A stretch of 64,000 nt of DNA from Myxococcales bacterium (GTDB lineage: Bacteria; Myxococcota_A; Bradymonadia; UBA7976; UBA1532), in NCBI GenBank assembly GCA_020633465.1, contig JACKDN010000033.1, positions 1 through 64,000 on the forward strand. Reading direction: 5' to 3'. Of this stretch, positions 45,909 to 55,600 are shown one piece after another (position 1 is the first letter of the stretch; each line of letters starts with the position of its first letter). The notes under the pieces are model-generated. The model saw only the letters and a list, made by a program, of their open reading frames with translations. It was not told where the DNA came from and made no database searches. A program made the translations under genes and the position numbers.

Positions 45909-46505
45909 TCAGCGGTCGATGGGCGGGATCACCAGGACCTGGCCCTCGCGAACGACGTTCGGGTCGAGGCCCGGGTTGGCCTCGACGATGCGTCGCCACT
46001 CGGTGGGGTGCCCGTAGTATTGCCGGGCGATGCGGCTGAGGCTCTCGCCGGGGCCGACGGTGTGGCTGCGGTCGACGATGCGTACGCCGCGCACGTCGAC
46101 CGCGCGGATGCCGGCCACGCGGCCCACGGCCTCGGACGCCATCGCCACCGTCCGGCGGCTCTCGGCCTCGCCGCGCAGGTACACCACGCCGTCGACGGCG
46201 GCGGCCTGCACCTCGAGGATCGATCCCTCGGGCAGATCCGGCCGCACGGCGCGCATCGCCTGCTGCAGCGGATCGATCGAGGCGCCGTCCGGTGTGGCCT
46301 CGGCGGGCGGCAGCGTCGCCGACGGCGGCGGCGCCACCAGCGGCGACGGCACCTCGGTCGGCGGCGTCACGAGGCGGTCGTAGACCACCGTGGCGCCGAT
46401 GCCGCCGGCGAAGGCCACCAGCACGCCCAGCGTGACGGTGGCCAGCTTGCCGGTGAACGAGGGCGCCCGCTGGTCGTCCGCGGGCGCGCGGGGGGTGTCG
46501 GCCAT
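45909..46505 (-). CDS. Membrane-anchored BON plus LysM protein
   Basis: The 198-residue protein has a single membrane segment (LATVTLGVLVAFAGGIGATV) near residue 25, a Pro-rich stalk, a BON domain (VQAAAVDGVVYLRGEAESRR) and a C-terminal LysM domain (HTVGPGESLSRIARQYYG and LVIPP). LysM binds peptidoglycan and BON is found in envelope proteins. It begins 14 bp after the stop of the penicillin-binding protein gene with its own site (GGAGGAC), so the pair is probably co-transcribed and the protein may recruit the synthase to the wall. Confidence 0.85.
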   Translation of the reverse strand: MADTPRAPADDQRAPSFTGKLATVTLGVLVAFAGGIGATVVYDRLVTPPTEVPSPLVAPPPSATLPPAEATPDGASIDPLQQAMRAVRPDLPEGSILEVQAAAVDGVVYLRGEAESRRTVAMASEAVGRVAGIRAVDVRGVRIVDRSHTVGPGESLSRIARQYYGHPTEWRRIVEANPGLDPNVVREGQVLVIPPIDR

Positions 46506-46519
46506 GGATCGTCCTCCGT

Positions 46520-49500
46520 TCACAGCACCGGGGCCGTGCTGGGCCCCGGGGCGGGCGCCGGGCGGGCCGGACCGAAGGCGGTCAGGATGCGCGGCGCCAG
46601 GGTCTTGAGCACCTGCGCGGGCAGGGCGCTCGTGAAGTCGTACGCGTCGGCCGCCTCGCCCCCGACGTAGGCGGTGACCGCGCCGAACCAGCGATCCCCG
46701 ACGTAGAACACCAGGGTGCCCGTCCGGCTGTGCACGGTCTCTTCGAGCACGCGCCCCTGGGCGTCCACGCGGCGCACGCGGTTGTCGCCGGTGCCGGTCT
46801 TGCCGCCCAGCTCGAGCGCGCCGCCGCCGAACGCGGAGTGCACGCGGTGCGCGGTGCCGTCGGTGACCACGTCGCGCAGGGCCGCCCGCGCCACGTCGGC
46901 CACCTCGGCGGGCAGCACGCGGCGGCCCTCGGCCTGCCCGGGCGCCAGCACGGTCTCGTAGGGCGTGCCGCTGGCGAAGTGCAGGCGGGTGACGCGCTCG
47001 GTCGGGTAGCGCATGCCGCCCGCGCTGAGGATGCCCATCAGCTCGGCCAGGGCGCTGGGGCGATCACCCGAGCTGCCCAGCGCCGTGCCCAGCGACGGCA
47101 CCAGGTGGTCGAAGGGGAAGCCCACCGCCACCCAGCGCTGGTGCAGGCGATCGAAGGCGCGCCGCTCGAACATCACCCGCAGGCGGTTGTTCTGCGCGCG
47201 CGGTCGGTCGGTCTCGATCAACCAGTCGTAGGCCTCGCGGCGGGCGTCCGCGCTGGCCGCCATCAGCGTCTCGCGGTCGGCGTCGCCGTGCACCTGGCGG
47301 TACGCCAGCAGCCACAGCTCGAGGGGGTGTACGCGGGCGAGGTAGGCGCGATCCTTCAGGCTCCACCGGGCCGGGTTCGCCTCGTCCCAGAGGGCGGCGA
47401 GGTCGTCGTCGTCGTGGGTGCGCTCGACGCGCGCGCGGACGAACAGGTCGAAGTCCGCGCGCGGCGCCTCGGGCCGCACCGACCGGAAGACGACGGCCAC
47501 GCGGCGGGGCTCGGGCGCCACGTGATCACCCAGCTTCGCCAGCGCGTGGTCGGCGCTCAGGCCCTCGTAGCGGGCGCGGAAGCGGTCGAGGAAGGTGGCG
47601 CTCTCGAGATCGGCGAAGCCCTCGAGCAGCGCCTGGCGCTCGGGGTGGGCGGGATCGTCCAGCACCGCGCGGGCGTGGCCGTCCCCGTAGGCGAGGTGAT
47701 CGACGACCTCCTTCATGATGCGCACGAAGGACAGGTTGACCGACTGCTGCAGCGCCTTGCGCACGGTGTAGGTGCGCCCGTTCGAGTCGTCGTCGAAGTT
47801 GCCGAAGCGGTGCACGCCGCCGCCCGTGTAGAAGCGCTCGTGCGGGCTGGCCGAGAAGCGGCGATCCATGGCCGCCTCGAGGGCGTCACGCAGGGTGTGC
47901 GTGCGGTGCCGGCGCAGGTACTGGATCATCCAGGCGGTCAGCCGATCGGCGGGATCGACCTCGACGCGGGCGAGCGCCGCGCGGTCGAGGGGCGCGAGGC
48001 GCATGTAGGCCTCGGACAGCAGCTCGAGCCAGCTGACCAGCGTGCGCAGCTTGGCGGTCGACCCCAGCTCGAGCTTCATGCCGTCGTTCAGGCTGAACTG
48101 GCCCGGCTGGGTGTCGGTGTGCACGCGCACGACGTTGCGCCCGGCCACGCGCTCGTACAGCGTGAAGCTGTAGTGCACCCCCGCGGGATCGTGCGTCTTG
48201 CCGATGAGGCGCGTGCCGACGATGCCGGCCTCGGCGGCGCCCTCGGGCGTGCGCAGGGCGCGCAGCGTGTCCGAGACGGCCGCCTGAGCGGGCAGATCCA
48301 GCGTGGTGGTCACCGTCAGATCGAGGCGGTCGAGATCGTAGGTGCGCGCCAGCCCCAGCGCGTCGAGCAGCTGCAGCCGGACGGCGTCGGCGCCCTTGCG
48401 ATCGGCGACCTCGGGCGCGCCGGCGGCCAGCGCGCCGCCCAGGACGAGCGGGGCCGCGCGGGCGGCGTCGCGCAGGGCCGGCGAGATGACCCCCTGCTCG
48501 GCCAGCGCCGCCAGGTGCACGCGGCAGGCGGCCTCGAGGGCGTCCGGGCGCTGCCGCAGGAAGTAGGTGGGCCGGCGCAGGCCGACCAGCAGCGCCAGCA
48601 CCTGCTTGTAGGCGCGGGCGGTCGCCTCGGGGACGGGGGCGCCGGGCGAGCGGCGATCGGCGTCGACCAGGCGGCGGTTCACCTCGGCGAAGTCGGCGCC
48701 GAACCAGGCGGCCAGGCCCTCGGCCAGCCCGTGCACCTCGCCGTGCCCCGGCGCCGCGCCGAGGGGCATCCCGTTGAGGTAATCGGTCAGGATGGCGTGG
48801 CGCGCCTCGCGGGTGTCGGCGCCGTCGAGGTACGCGCGCACCGCGGCCGACAGCATCTGCCGCAGCTTCTCGCGCGCGTCGGGCGTGCGCCCGCCGGGCG
48901 AGTGGCGGAACTTCTCCATCTGGGTCGCCAGCGTGCTGGCGCCCGGCACCTTGTGGTCGGGCTCGAAGACGCGGACGCCGGCCTGGGTGGCGGCGAAGGC
49001 GAGGCGCGTCCACTCGATGGCCGGGTTGCGGTGCGGGACGCGCTCGTCGAGCAGCTCGCGGTTCTCGAGGAAGATGAGCGTCGCGGCCACCAGCCGGGGC
49101 ACCTCGCTCAGATCGCGGTAGGTCGGGGTGCGGGCCGCCGCGTCGTACAGCAGGCGGCCGCCGCGGTCGAGCAGCCGCAGGCCCGCGGTGGGCTTCTCGT
49201 CGTAGGCGGCGAACAGGCCCAGGCGGGTCAGCTGGGTCATGCGGGGCGACCACCGGGCCTGGGCCTCGACCACGGCGCCGCGGGCGGTCAGCCGATCGAT
49301 GAAGTCGGGCAGCTGCGCGTAGCCCAGCCGGGCGTCGTAGGGGCCGTGATCGGGGAAGATGATGTCGGGGTTGGGCCCGTGGCCCACGTGGTGGTGGACG
49401 TCGCGCGCCACCCAGGCGAAGAAGCGGGCCTGCAGGCGGCCCTGAAGCACCTCGCGCGCCAGCAGCGCGGCGCCCACCGAGGCCACCATCACCACCACCA

Positions 49501-49564
49501 CCCAACGCAGCAGGCGCTGGCGCGCGCGGCGGTTCGGTGCGGGTTCGTGATTGGCAGCGGCCAT
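46520..49564 (-). CDS. Class A penicillin-binding protein (transglycosylase plus transpeptidase)
   Basis: The 1014-residue protein has one membrane anchor (WVVVVMVASVGAALLAREV). The N-terminal GT51 domain shows IFLENRELLDERVPHRNP, whose Glu fits the catalytic place, and GASTLATQMEKFRHSP followed by ILTDYLNGMPLG. The C-terminal transpeptidase has the three motifs STAK (LGSTAKLRTL), SVN (QQSVNLSFVR) and KTG (LGGKTGTGDN). Between them a domain of about 250 extra residues with PRADFDLFVRARVERTHDDD is unusual. It polymerises and cross-links peptidoglycan. The length is above the usual 800. GGGAGCAAG precedes the ATG at 49564. The LysM/BON gene follows. Confidence 0.9.
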   Translation of the reverse strand: MAAANHEPAPNRRARQRLLRWVVVVMVASVGAALLAREVLQGRLQARFFAWVARDVHHHVGHGPNPDIIFPDHGPYDARLGYAQLPDFIDRLTARGAVVEAQARWSPRMTQLTRLGLFAAYDEKPTAGLRLLDRGGRLLYDAAARTPTYRDLSEVPRLVAATLIFLENRELLDERVPHRNPAIEWTRLAFAATQAGVRVFEPDHKVPGASTLATQMEKFRHSPGGRTPDAREKLRQMLSAAVRAYLDGADTREARHAILTDYLNGMPLGAAPGHGEVHGLAEGLAAWFGADFAEVNRRLVDADRRSPGAPVPEATARAYKQVLALLVGLRRPTYFLRQRPDALEAACRVHLAALAEQGVISPALRDAARAAPLVLGGALAAGAPEVADRKGADAVRLQLLDALGLARTYDLDRLDLTVTTTLDLPAQAAVSDTLRALRTPEGAAEAGIVGTRLIGKTHDPAGVHYSFTLYERVAGRNVVRVHTDTQPGQFSLNDGMKLELGSTAKLRTLVSWLELLSEAYMRLAPLDRAALARVEVDPADRLTAWMIQYLRRHRTHTLRDALEAAMDRRFSASPHERFYTGGGVHRFGNFDDDSNGRTYTVRKALQQSVNLSFVRIMKEVVDHLAYGDGHARAVLDDPAHPERQALLEGFADLESATFLDRFRARYEGLSADHALAKLGDHVAPEPRRVAVVFRSVRPEAPRADFDLFVRARVERTHDDDDLAALWDEANPARWSLKDRAYLARVHPLELWLLAYRQVHGDADRETLMAASADARREAYDWLIETDRPRAQNNRLRVMFERRAFDRLHQRWVAVGFPFDHLVPSLGTALGSSGDRPSALAELMGILSAGGMRYPTERVTRLHFASGTPYETVLAPGQAEGRRVLPAEVADVARAALRDVVTDGTAHRVHSAFGGGALELGGKTGTGDNRVRRVDAQGRVLEETVHSRTGTLVFYVGDRWFGAVTAYVGGEAADAYDFTSALPAQVLKTLAPRILTAFGPARPAPAPGPSTAPVL

Positions 49565-49828
49565 CTTGCTCCCTCGGGTGGTGACGCCTCTTCGACCGGG
49601 GACCGACGCGACGGTCACCTGGACCCTCACGTCTCTCGAACGGCGAGGCTCTCTTTTCAGATTGACTTTTCGATCGCACCTGCTGCAAATGAGCAACACC
49701 ATGCCCAGGGTATTCCTTCGGCATGATGATGACCAAACGATGCACGAGACGCCCGGCGCGGTGCGCGCTGGCGACGTTGACGTGATGCGCGACCGCGGCC
49801 CGTGAGGCCGCGCGCGCTGCGCCCAAGG
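49565..49828. promoter_or_regulatory. Upstream region of the penicillin-binding protein gene
   Basis: This 264-bp gap is less GC-rich than its surroundings between 49650 and 49745. On the minus strand this stretch includes TTGCTCATTTGC and AAAAGTCAATCTGAAAAG, which could contain the promoter, but I cannot fix a -35/-10 pair. No real gene is seen on either strand. Confidence 0.4.
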
Positions 49829-50947
49829 TCAGACGCAGCCCAGCAGCGCCTCGACGCCCGCGGCGAAGTCGCCCTCGGGCGGTAGCAGACTGACCACCAC
49901 GTACGGCCCGCCCTCGAGGTCGTAGAACCAGCCCGGCTGCACCAGCACGCCCGCCTCGCGCAGGAAGCGCAGCGCCCACGCCTCGTCGTCGCGCACGGCC
50001 GGCAGGCGCAGCAGCGCGTACCAGCCGCCCTCGACGCGGGGCACCTCGATCGCCGTGCCCGCCACCGCCGCCCGCAGCGCCGCCAGGTTGGCCCGCACGC
50101 GCGCCGCGATGGCCGGCTGGGTCGGCCCGCCCAGCAGCGCCGCCGCGGCGTGCTGCACCGGCGCCGACACCGAGAGGTAGGTGTCGGCGATCAGCTCCAG
50201 ACGCTCCAACGCCTGCGCGACCCGCGCCGGCGCGCCCGCCACCACGATCCAGCCCAGCTTCATCTGCGGCAGGCCGGCCCACTTCGACAGCCCGCCGAGC
50301 ACGAAGGCCAGCCCGGTCGTCGCGTGCGCCAGCGTGGGCACGCGATCGGCGTCGGGCGCCGACAGCGCGAAGGGCGCGAACACCTCGTCGCAGATCAGCG
50401 GCAGATCCAGCGCCCGAAGCGAGGCCAGATCGGTGGCGTGCAGGTAGTTGCCGGTCGGGTTGTTGGGGTTGACGATCAGCGCCGCGCGCGTGCGCCGGCC
50501 GGGGGTCAGCGTCGCCGCGTCCACCTCCCAGGCCCCCGTGTAGCGCAGGCGATACGACCGCAGCGCCACGCCCTCGAAGGCCGCGAGGTGATCGAACAGC
50601 GGATAGCTGGGCGCGGGCGCCAGGACGTCGTCCCCCGCGTCGCACAGCAGCTTGAAGAGCCACCCGTAGGCCTCGCTGGTGCTGGCCGTCAGCACCACCC
50701 GCGCCGGATCCACGTCCAGCGCGGCGGCCACCGCGGCGCGGGCCGCGGGCAGACCGAAGGGGTGCGGCGCGTAGGTCAGCGCGGCCGGATCGGCCAAGGC
50801 GCGCGCGATGGCCGCCGCGTCGTAGGGCAGGGCCGCGCGCGTCGGGTTCGACAGCGTCAGGTCGTGGCGCGCGGGGTGCGCGGCGCGGGCTCGCGTCCAG
50901 GCGTTGGGGGTCGGGTCGAAGTCCGTCCGCCGCGAGAAGCGGCTCAC
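49829..50947 (-). CDS. PLP-dependent aminotransferase, class I/II
   Basis: The 372-residue product belongs to fold type I. Markers are NPNNPTGNYLHATDL (Asn for the cofactor), LICDEVFAPFAL (Asp) and the Schiff-base region GGLSKWAGLPQMKLGW, where the lysine of LSKW binds pyridoxal phosphate; ALRFLREAGVLVQPGWFYDL is near the end. The substrate amino acid cannot be inferred. The GTG start (50947) overlaps the stop of the upstream MopE-type gene by four bases (GTGA), so they are translated together, though the link in function is unclear. Confidence 0.9.
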   Translation of the reverse strand: MSRFSRRTDFDPTPNAWTRARAAHPARHDLTLSNPTRAALPYDAAAIARALADPAALTYAPHPFGLPAARAAVAAALDVDPARVVLTASTSEAYGWLFKLLCDAGDDVLAPAPSYPLFDHLAAFEGVALRSYRLRYTGAWEVDAATLTPGRRTRAALIVNPNNPTGNYLHATDLASLRALDLPLICDEVFAPFALSAPDADRVPTLAHATTGLAFVLGGLSKWAGLPQMKLGWIVVAGAPARVAQALERLELIADTYLSVSAPVQHAAAALLGGPTQPAIAARVRANLAALRAAVAGTAIEVPRVEGGWYALLRLPAVRDDEAWALRFLREAGVLVQPGWFYDLEGGPYVVVSLLPPEGDFAAGVEALLGCV

Positions 50948-52071
50948 GGCGCCGCGAAGGGCCGCAGGGCGATGCCGATGACCTGCCGGCGCCCGGCCTC
51001 GACGTCGGTCAGCGGGATGGTGTGGAAGCGGCCATCACCGCCGCTGGCGACGCAGCGCACGTTGCCGTGGGCGACGCGGAAGGTCTCGGGGCAGGCGCCG
51101 AAGCGCTCCGAGCCGTCGAAGACCTCGACGCCGGGTTGAGCGAGCTCGCCGCGGCCCTGCGCCCACCCCAGCCACACCTCGACGCTCTGCTGCACCGCGG
51201 CCGATCGCCCGGGATCGTCGGGATCCTCGCAGCGAAAGGCGATGGCCAGGGTGTCGCTGTTGTTCAGGCGGTTGTCCGGCGGCAGACGCAGCGGATGCCA
51301 CGCGCCGTCGCCGCCGGTCGCCACGCAGCGGAAGGTGCCGTCGTCGCCGGGGTTGGCCGGGCACGCGCCCCAGGTGTTCTGCGAGGGCGGAATGTCGAAG
51401 TCGCCGTTGGCGTGGCCGAGGTAGACGCGACAGTGCCGCTGCACCCAGGCGTCGATCAGGCCGTCCTCGCTGCCCTCGCAGGTGAGCGCCAGACCCCACG
51501 CATCATCGCCGTCGACCGTGCCCTGCATGTCGATGGTGCGGAAGCGCCCGTCGCCGGTGGTGATGGTGCAGCCGATGTCCTCGTCGAGGGCGGGCTCGGG
51601 GATGGTCGTCGAGGGGCACGTGCCCCAGCGCAGGCTGCCGTCGTCGGGCGTCGCGCCCGCGCGCGCCCACCCGAGGTGCACGCTGCAGAAGGTCGCGAGG
51701 TGCGCCGCGCAGACCCGCCCCTCGTCGGCGCGGCCGTCGCAGTCGTCGTCGAGGCCGTTGCAGACCTCGTCGCCCAGGGCCGCGCAGGCGGCGTCGGGGG
51801 GCACGGCGTCCGGCAGCTGCAGGTCGGGCACGGGCACGGCGTCGACGATGGGGGCGGCGTCGCGCGGAGGGCCCGCGTCCAGGCGGGCGGTCGCGTCGAG
51901 GCGCGGGCCGGCGTCCAGGCCGCTGTCCGGCTCGGCGCCCCCGTCGAGGGGCGCGGCGTCCACCGGCGCGGCGTCGGGCGCCTCGGCGGCCGGCGCCGGG
52001 AACTCGGTGGTACAACCGACCGCCACGGCGCTGAGCGCGGCGGCCAGGACGGGACGGCTGATGGGTCGCAC
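50944..52071 (-). CDS. MopE-type lipoprotein with three copies of a Cys-paired domain
   Basis: The 375-residue product starts from a GTG with GGGGAGGAG upstream, has lipobox VAVGC and a long Asp/Ala/Pro linker. One MopE motif, VCNGLDDDCDGRADEG, follows. The last 250 residues are three similar units of about 75 residues: each starts V-x-LGWA (SVHLGWARAG, RVYLGHANGD, EVWLGWAQGR), has a G-x-CP element and ends with an aromatic-x-x-I/L strand (DGRFRTIDM, DGAWHPLRL, DGRFHTIPL). I do not recognise this unit. It is probably exported to the cell surface. Confidence 0.7.
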   Translation of the reverse strand: MRPISRPVLAAALSAVAVGCTTEFPAPAAEAPDAAPVDAAPLDGGAEPDSGLDAGPRLDATARLDAGPPRDAAPIVDAVPVPDLQLPDAVPPDAACAALGDEVCNGLDDDCDGRADEGRVCAAHLATFCSVHLGWARAGATPDDGSLRWGTCPSTTIPEPALDEDIGCTITTGDGRFRTIDMQGTVDGDDAWGLALTCEGSEDGLIDAWVQRHCRVYLGHANGDFDIPPSQNTWGACPANPGDDGTFRCVATGGDGAWHPLRLPPDNRLNNSDTLAIAFRCEDPDDPGRSAAVQQSVEVWLGWAQGRGELAQPGVEVFDGSERFGACPETFRVAHGNVRCVASGGDGRFHTIPLTDVEAGRRQVIGIALRPFAAP

Positions 52072-52212
52072 GGCTCCTCCCCGGTCGGCCGCCTCGGCGC
52101 GCGCCGACCCGGCCGGTATAGCAGACCCCGGCCCTCGGGCGGCAGCCGGGGAATGGCAGCGCGCGGCGATGGTGCTACGCTGGCGCGACGACCCACGCCT
52201 CAGGAGCCGCCG

Positions 52213-52677
52213 ATGGCCTCGGACGACCTGCTCGACATGATGCTCGACGACCACGAGAAGACGGCCGCCAGCCGCCCCCGCACGCCCGAGCCGCCGCCGA
52301 GCGGCTCCAAGGTGCCGCGGCTGCGCCTGAACCAGGCCGAGCGCACGATGGCCAACGCGCTCGAGGAGCGCCGGCGGGCCGAGCGCGAGGCCGAGCTCGA
52401 GGCGCGCCGCGAGGCCGAGGCCCGCGCCGTCCGCCGCGCCGAGGACGCGCCCACCGAGATGGCCGGCTTCCGCGTCGGATCGCGCTTCGAGATGAGCAAG
52501 TGCGCGCCCGAGGTCAACGGCGTCTACGAGGTGGTGCGCATCGACGCGGGCGCGGCCGGCGATCAGTCCCGGCAGCTGGTGGCCCGGCGCGTGGACGGGG
52601 GCCCCGGCGCCCTCGCCTTCACCGAGCGCAAGCTGCTCGACGTCATCCACTACCGCGTGCTGACCCGCCTGGGCTGA
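52213..52677 (+). CDS. Small cytosolic coiled-coil protein, unknown function
   Basis: A 154-residue protein with no signal peptide. An acidic start (MASDDLLDMMLDDHEK) leads to a coiled-coil stretch (ALEERRRAEREAELEARREA) and then a compact C-terminal domain (GFRVGSRFEMSKCAPEVNGV, KLLDVIHYRVLTRLG). The ATG at 52213 follows CAGGAG. I cannot place it in a family. It converges with the beta-helix gene two bases away. Confidence 0.65.
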   Translation: MASDDLLDMMLDDHEKTAASRPRTPEPPPSGSKVPRLRLNQAERTMANALEERRRAEREAELEARREAEARAVRRAEDAPTEMAGFRVGSRFEMSKCAPEVNGVYEVVRIDAGAAGDQSRQLVARRVDGGPGALAFTERKLLDVIHYRVLTRLG

Positions 52678-52679
52678 CG

Positions 52680-55600
52680 TCAGCGGCTGATCGCCTCCGA
52701 CGTGTTGCCGCGGTGCCCCATGTCCACCCGGCAGGGGCCCGCGGTCGGCATCGGCTCCAGCCGGCACGGCGCGATCGGGTTGCCCGCGTCGACCGCGGGC
52801 GAGGTGGGCAAGAGGTCGAAGTCGCCGCCGTTCGGGTTCTGGAACTCCGGATCGACGTTCAGGTTGCTGCTCGTCGGCTCGTTGACGCCCAGCAGCCGGA
52901 GGTCGGGCTGGGCGCCGAAGATGTCGCTGTAGTCCACCACGCCCACGGCGCCGTCCACCGCGGCGACGCCGTACCCCGTGTACTGCGTGACGATGCTGTC
53001 CTGCACCACCAGGGTCACGTCCGCGCCGACCGCGCGCACCCCGTCCCCGAACAGCGATCCGCCGACGACGCCGTAGATCGTCGCGTTGAACACCTCGAAC
53101 ACCGTCGGCTCGGCGGGCTCGGACACCAGCAGCCCCGCGGCGGCCCGGGGGCTCAGCACGCCGGCCACCAGCATGTTGCGCACGGTCACGTCGGCGCCGC
53201 CCGCCGCGAACAGGCCCACGGCGGCGCCCGCCGCGCCGGGCTCGCCGACGGGCAGCATCGGGCCGAGACCCGTGCCGCCGGGCCCGCCGGTGCCGGCGAC
53301 GACCCGGCGCGCGGTGTTGCCGCGCAGCACGGTGTCGACGGCGTCCTCGAGCAGGAAGGCGACGCCGCCCGCCCCCTCCCCGCCCCGCAGCGCCAAGCCG
53401 GCCGGCCCGCCCCGCCCGCCGGTCACGCCGTCGACGACGTTGTCTTCGAGGCGTAGCCCGACGGTGCGGATGGCGCGGACCCCGATGGCGCCGGTGCCCG
53501 CCCCGCCCGGGCTGGCGTACAGGCCGGTCTCGCCGCCGGGCGCGGTGACGTCGGTGAGCGTATTGCCGCGGATGGTGACGCCGCTCGCGTCCACCACCAC
53601 GACGCGGCCCAGGTTGGTCGTCTCGGCCGGCCCGGTGAGGCTCAACCCCTCCACCGTCCGCCCGTCTTCGGCGTACACGTACGGGATGGGCGCGCCGTCG
53701 ACCGTGTTGGACAGGGCCACCGTGTTGTCGAGCGCGCCGGGGCGGCCCCCGGACGGGGGCTCGAGCCACAGGCCGAAGGCCCCGCCGTCCTCGCCCCGCT
53801 GACCATCGACGGTCGCGATGGGCACCGGGCCCAGGCGCCCGCCCGGCCCGCCGGCCCCGCGCGTGAGCTGGGAGAAGGTGTTCAGCTCGAGCGCGCCGCC
53901 GTGCGCGTCGACCAGCGCCACGCCCGCCGCGTCGCCGCCGCGGCCGCCCGGCCCGCCGTCCGAGCCGCCGACGCCGCCGGCGCCGCCTGCCACGCGCGTC
54001 ACCTCGTTCTCCCGCAACGTCAGCCGACGCGTGCCCACCGCGCGGACGCCCGCGCCGGTGCCGCCGCGCCGCCCCGACGTCAGCGACGCGCAGAAGCCCG
54101 ACAGCATGGTCGGCCCGCCGCCCGCGCCGCCGATCACGTCGGCGATGGTGTTGCCGACCACCTGCACGTCGTCGGCGTCGGCCACCAGGATGCCCTGCGC
54201 GTCGGCGCCCAGGTGGGCCTCGGCGATGAGGATGCCGCGGCCCAGGTTCGCGGGATCGGCGTAGCCCTCGCGCGTGCCGCGCACCCCGCTGTCGCCGCGC
54301 ACGTTGCCCACGACGTTGCCCTCGATGCGCGCCGCGTCGCAGCCGATGACCACGATCTTGCCCAGGTTGGTCGGGTTGCTGTCCGCCAGCAGCCGATAGC
54401 CGCCGAGCACCGCCCCGCGCTGGCCCGAGCAGAAGACGACCGGATCGCCGTCGACCTCGTTGGTGTCGGTCACCTCGTTGGCCAGCGCGCCGTCGCGGGT
54501 GCTCAGCGTCTGCCAGGCGAAGAAGACGCCGAAGCCGACGCCGGGCGGGCTGGCCTCGCCCACCGCGCCGGGCAGGCCGGCGCCGCCCCCGTCGATGCGC
54601 GCGAAGCGGTTGCCGACCACGCGGTTGTTGGCGCCCTCGAGGTACAGGCCGACGGCGCGCCCGCCGGCGCCGCCGTGGCCGCTGCGCACGCCCTCGCCGC
54701 CCACCCCGCCGCGGACGTCGCGGACCGTGTTGCCGGCCACCACGTGGCCGTCGGCCTGGTCGGTCAGGCGGATGCCGATGGCCTCGCCGCCCGGCGAGCC
54801 GGTGATCGGCCCGCAGTCGACGGGCGCGAGGACGCAGAAGTCGCCGCCCGCCCCCCCGCCCGCGCGGACGTCGACGATCGTGTTCCCGGTGACGCGGCTG
54901 TCGTTGGCGCCCGCGTCGAGCTGGATGCCCACGGCGTCGCCGCCCGCGGTGCCGATGCACTCGTTGGCCGGCGGATCCACGAGCGGGTTGCCGTCGCCGC
55001 CCCGCACGAGCTCGACGCGGTTGCCGTGGACGACGTGGTCATCGCCGCGGCCGACGCGGATGCCGTAGCGGGTGGGCGCGAACCGATCCGCTCGGCCGAC
55101 CTCGTAGATCACGTTGTCCACGACGCCGCAGCCCTGGGCGCAGAGGATCTCGATGCCCACGTCGGCGTCGGGCGCCTGCACCGTCAGCCCTTCGACCCGC
55201 GCGTAGTCGCCCTCGATGGTGATGCTGCCCTGCACCGTCACCCGGTCGGCGTCCACGCCGCGCAGCACCACGAAGTCCTGCTCGATCTCCAGATCGCCCG
55301 GGTAGGTGCCGGGCCGCACCGACACGACGTCGCCCGGCCCGGCCAGCGCGAGGCCCTGCGGGATGGTCGCGACGGGATCGCCGGGCGTCCCGTCGCCCTC
55401 GGGGGTGCCGACCGCCTGATCGACCACCACCACGCGGGGCTCGGCCGGCGCGCCCTGCGCGGGGGCCTCGCAGCCGGTCAGGCGCTCCTCGTCGAGGTCG
55501 TAGCGGAAGTCGGCGCACCGCCCGATGAAGCACAGACCCCCGGCGCAGGCCGCGGTGGCGTCGGGCAGATCGCCGCACGACAGGCCGCAGCCGCCGCAGT

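Noticed and set aside
41525..46039. Plus-strand open frame of 1504 codons opposite the Cys-repeat gene
   Set aside because: Repetitive Ala/Arg/Val/His sequence with no domain, no ribosome site and the opposite strand fully explained by the Cys-repeat lipoprotein.
49551..49805. Plus-strand frame of 84 codons upstream of the penicillin-binding protein gene
   Set aside because: It overlaps the start of the gene on the other strand, lacks a ribosome site and has no similarity; the region is better read as promoter DNA.
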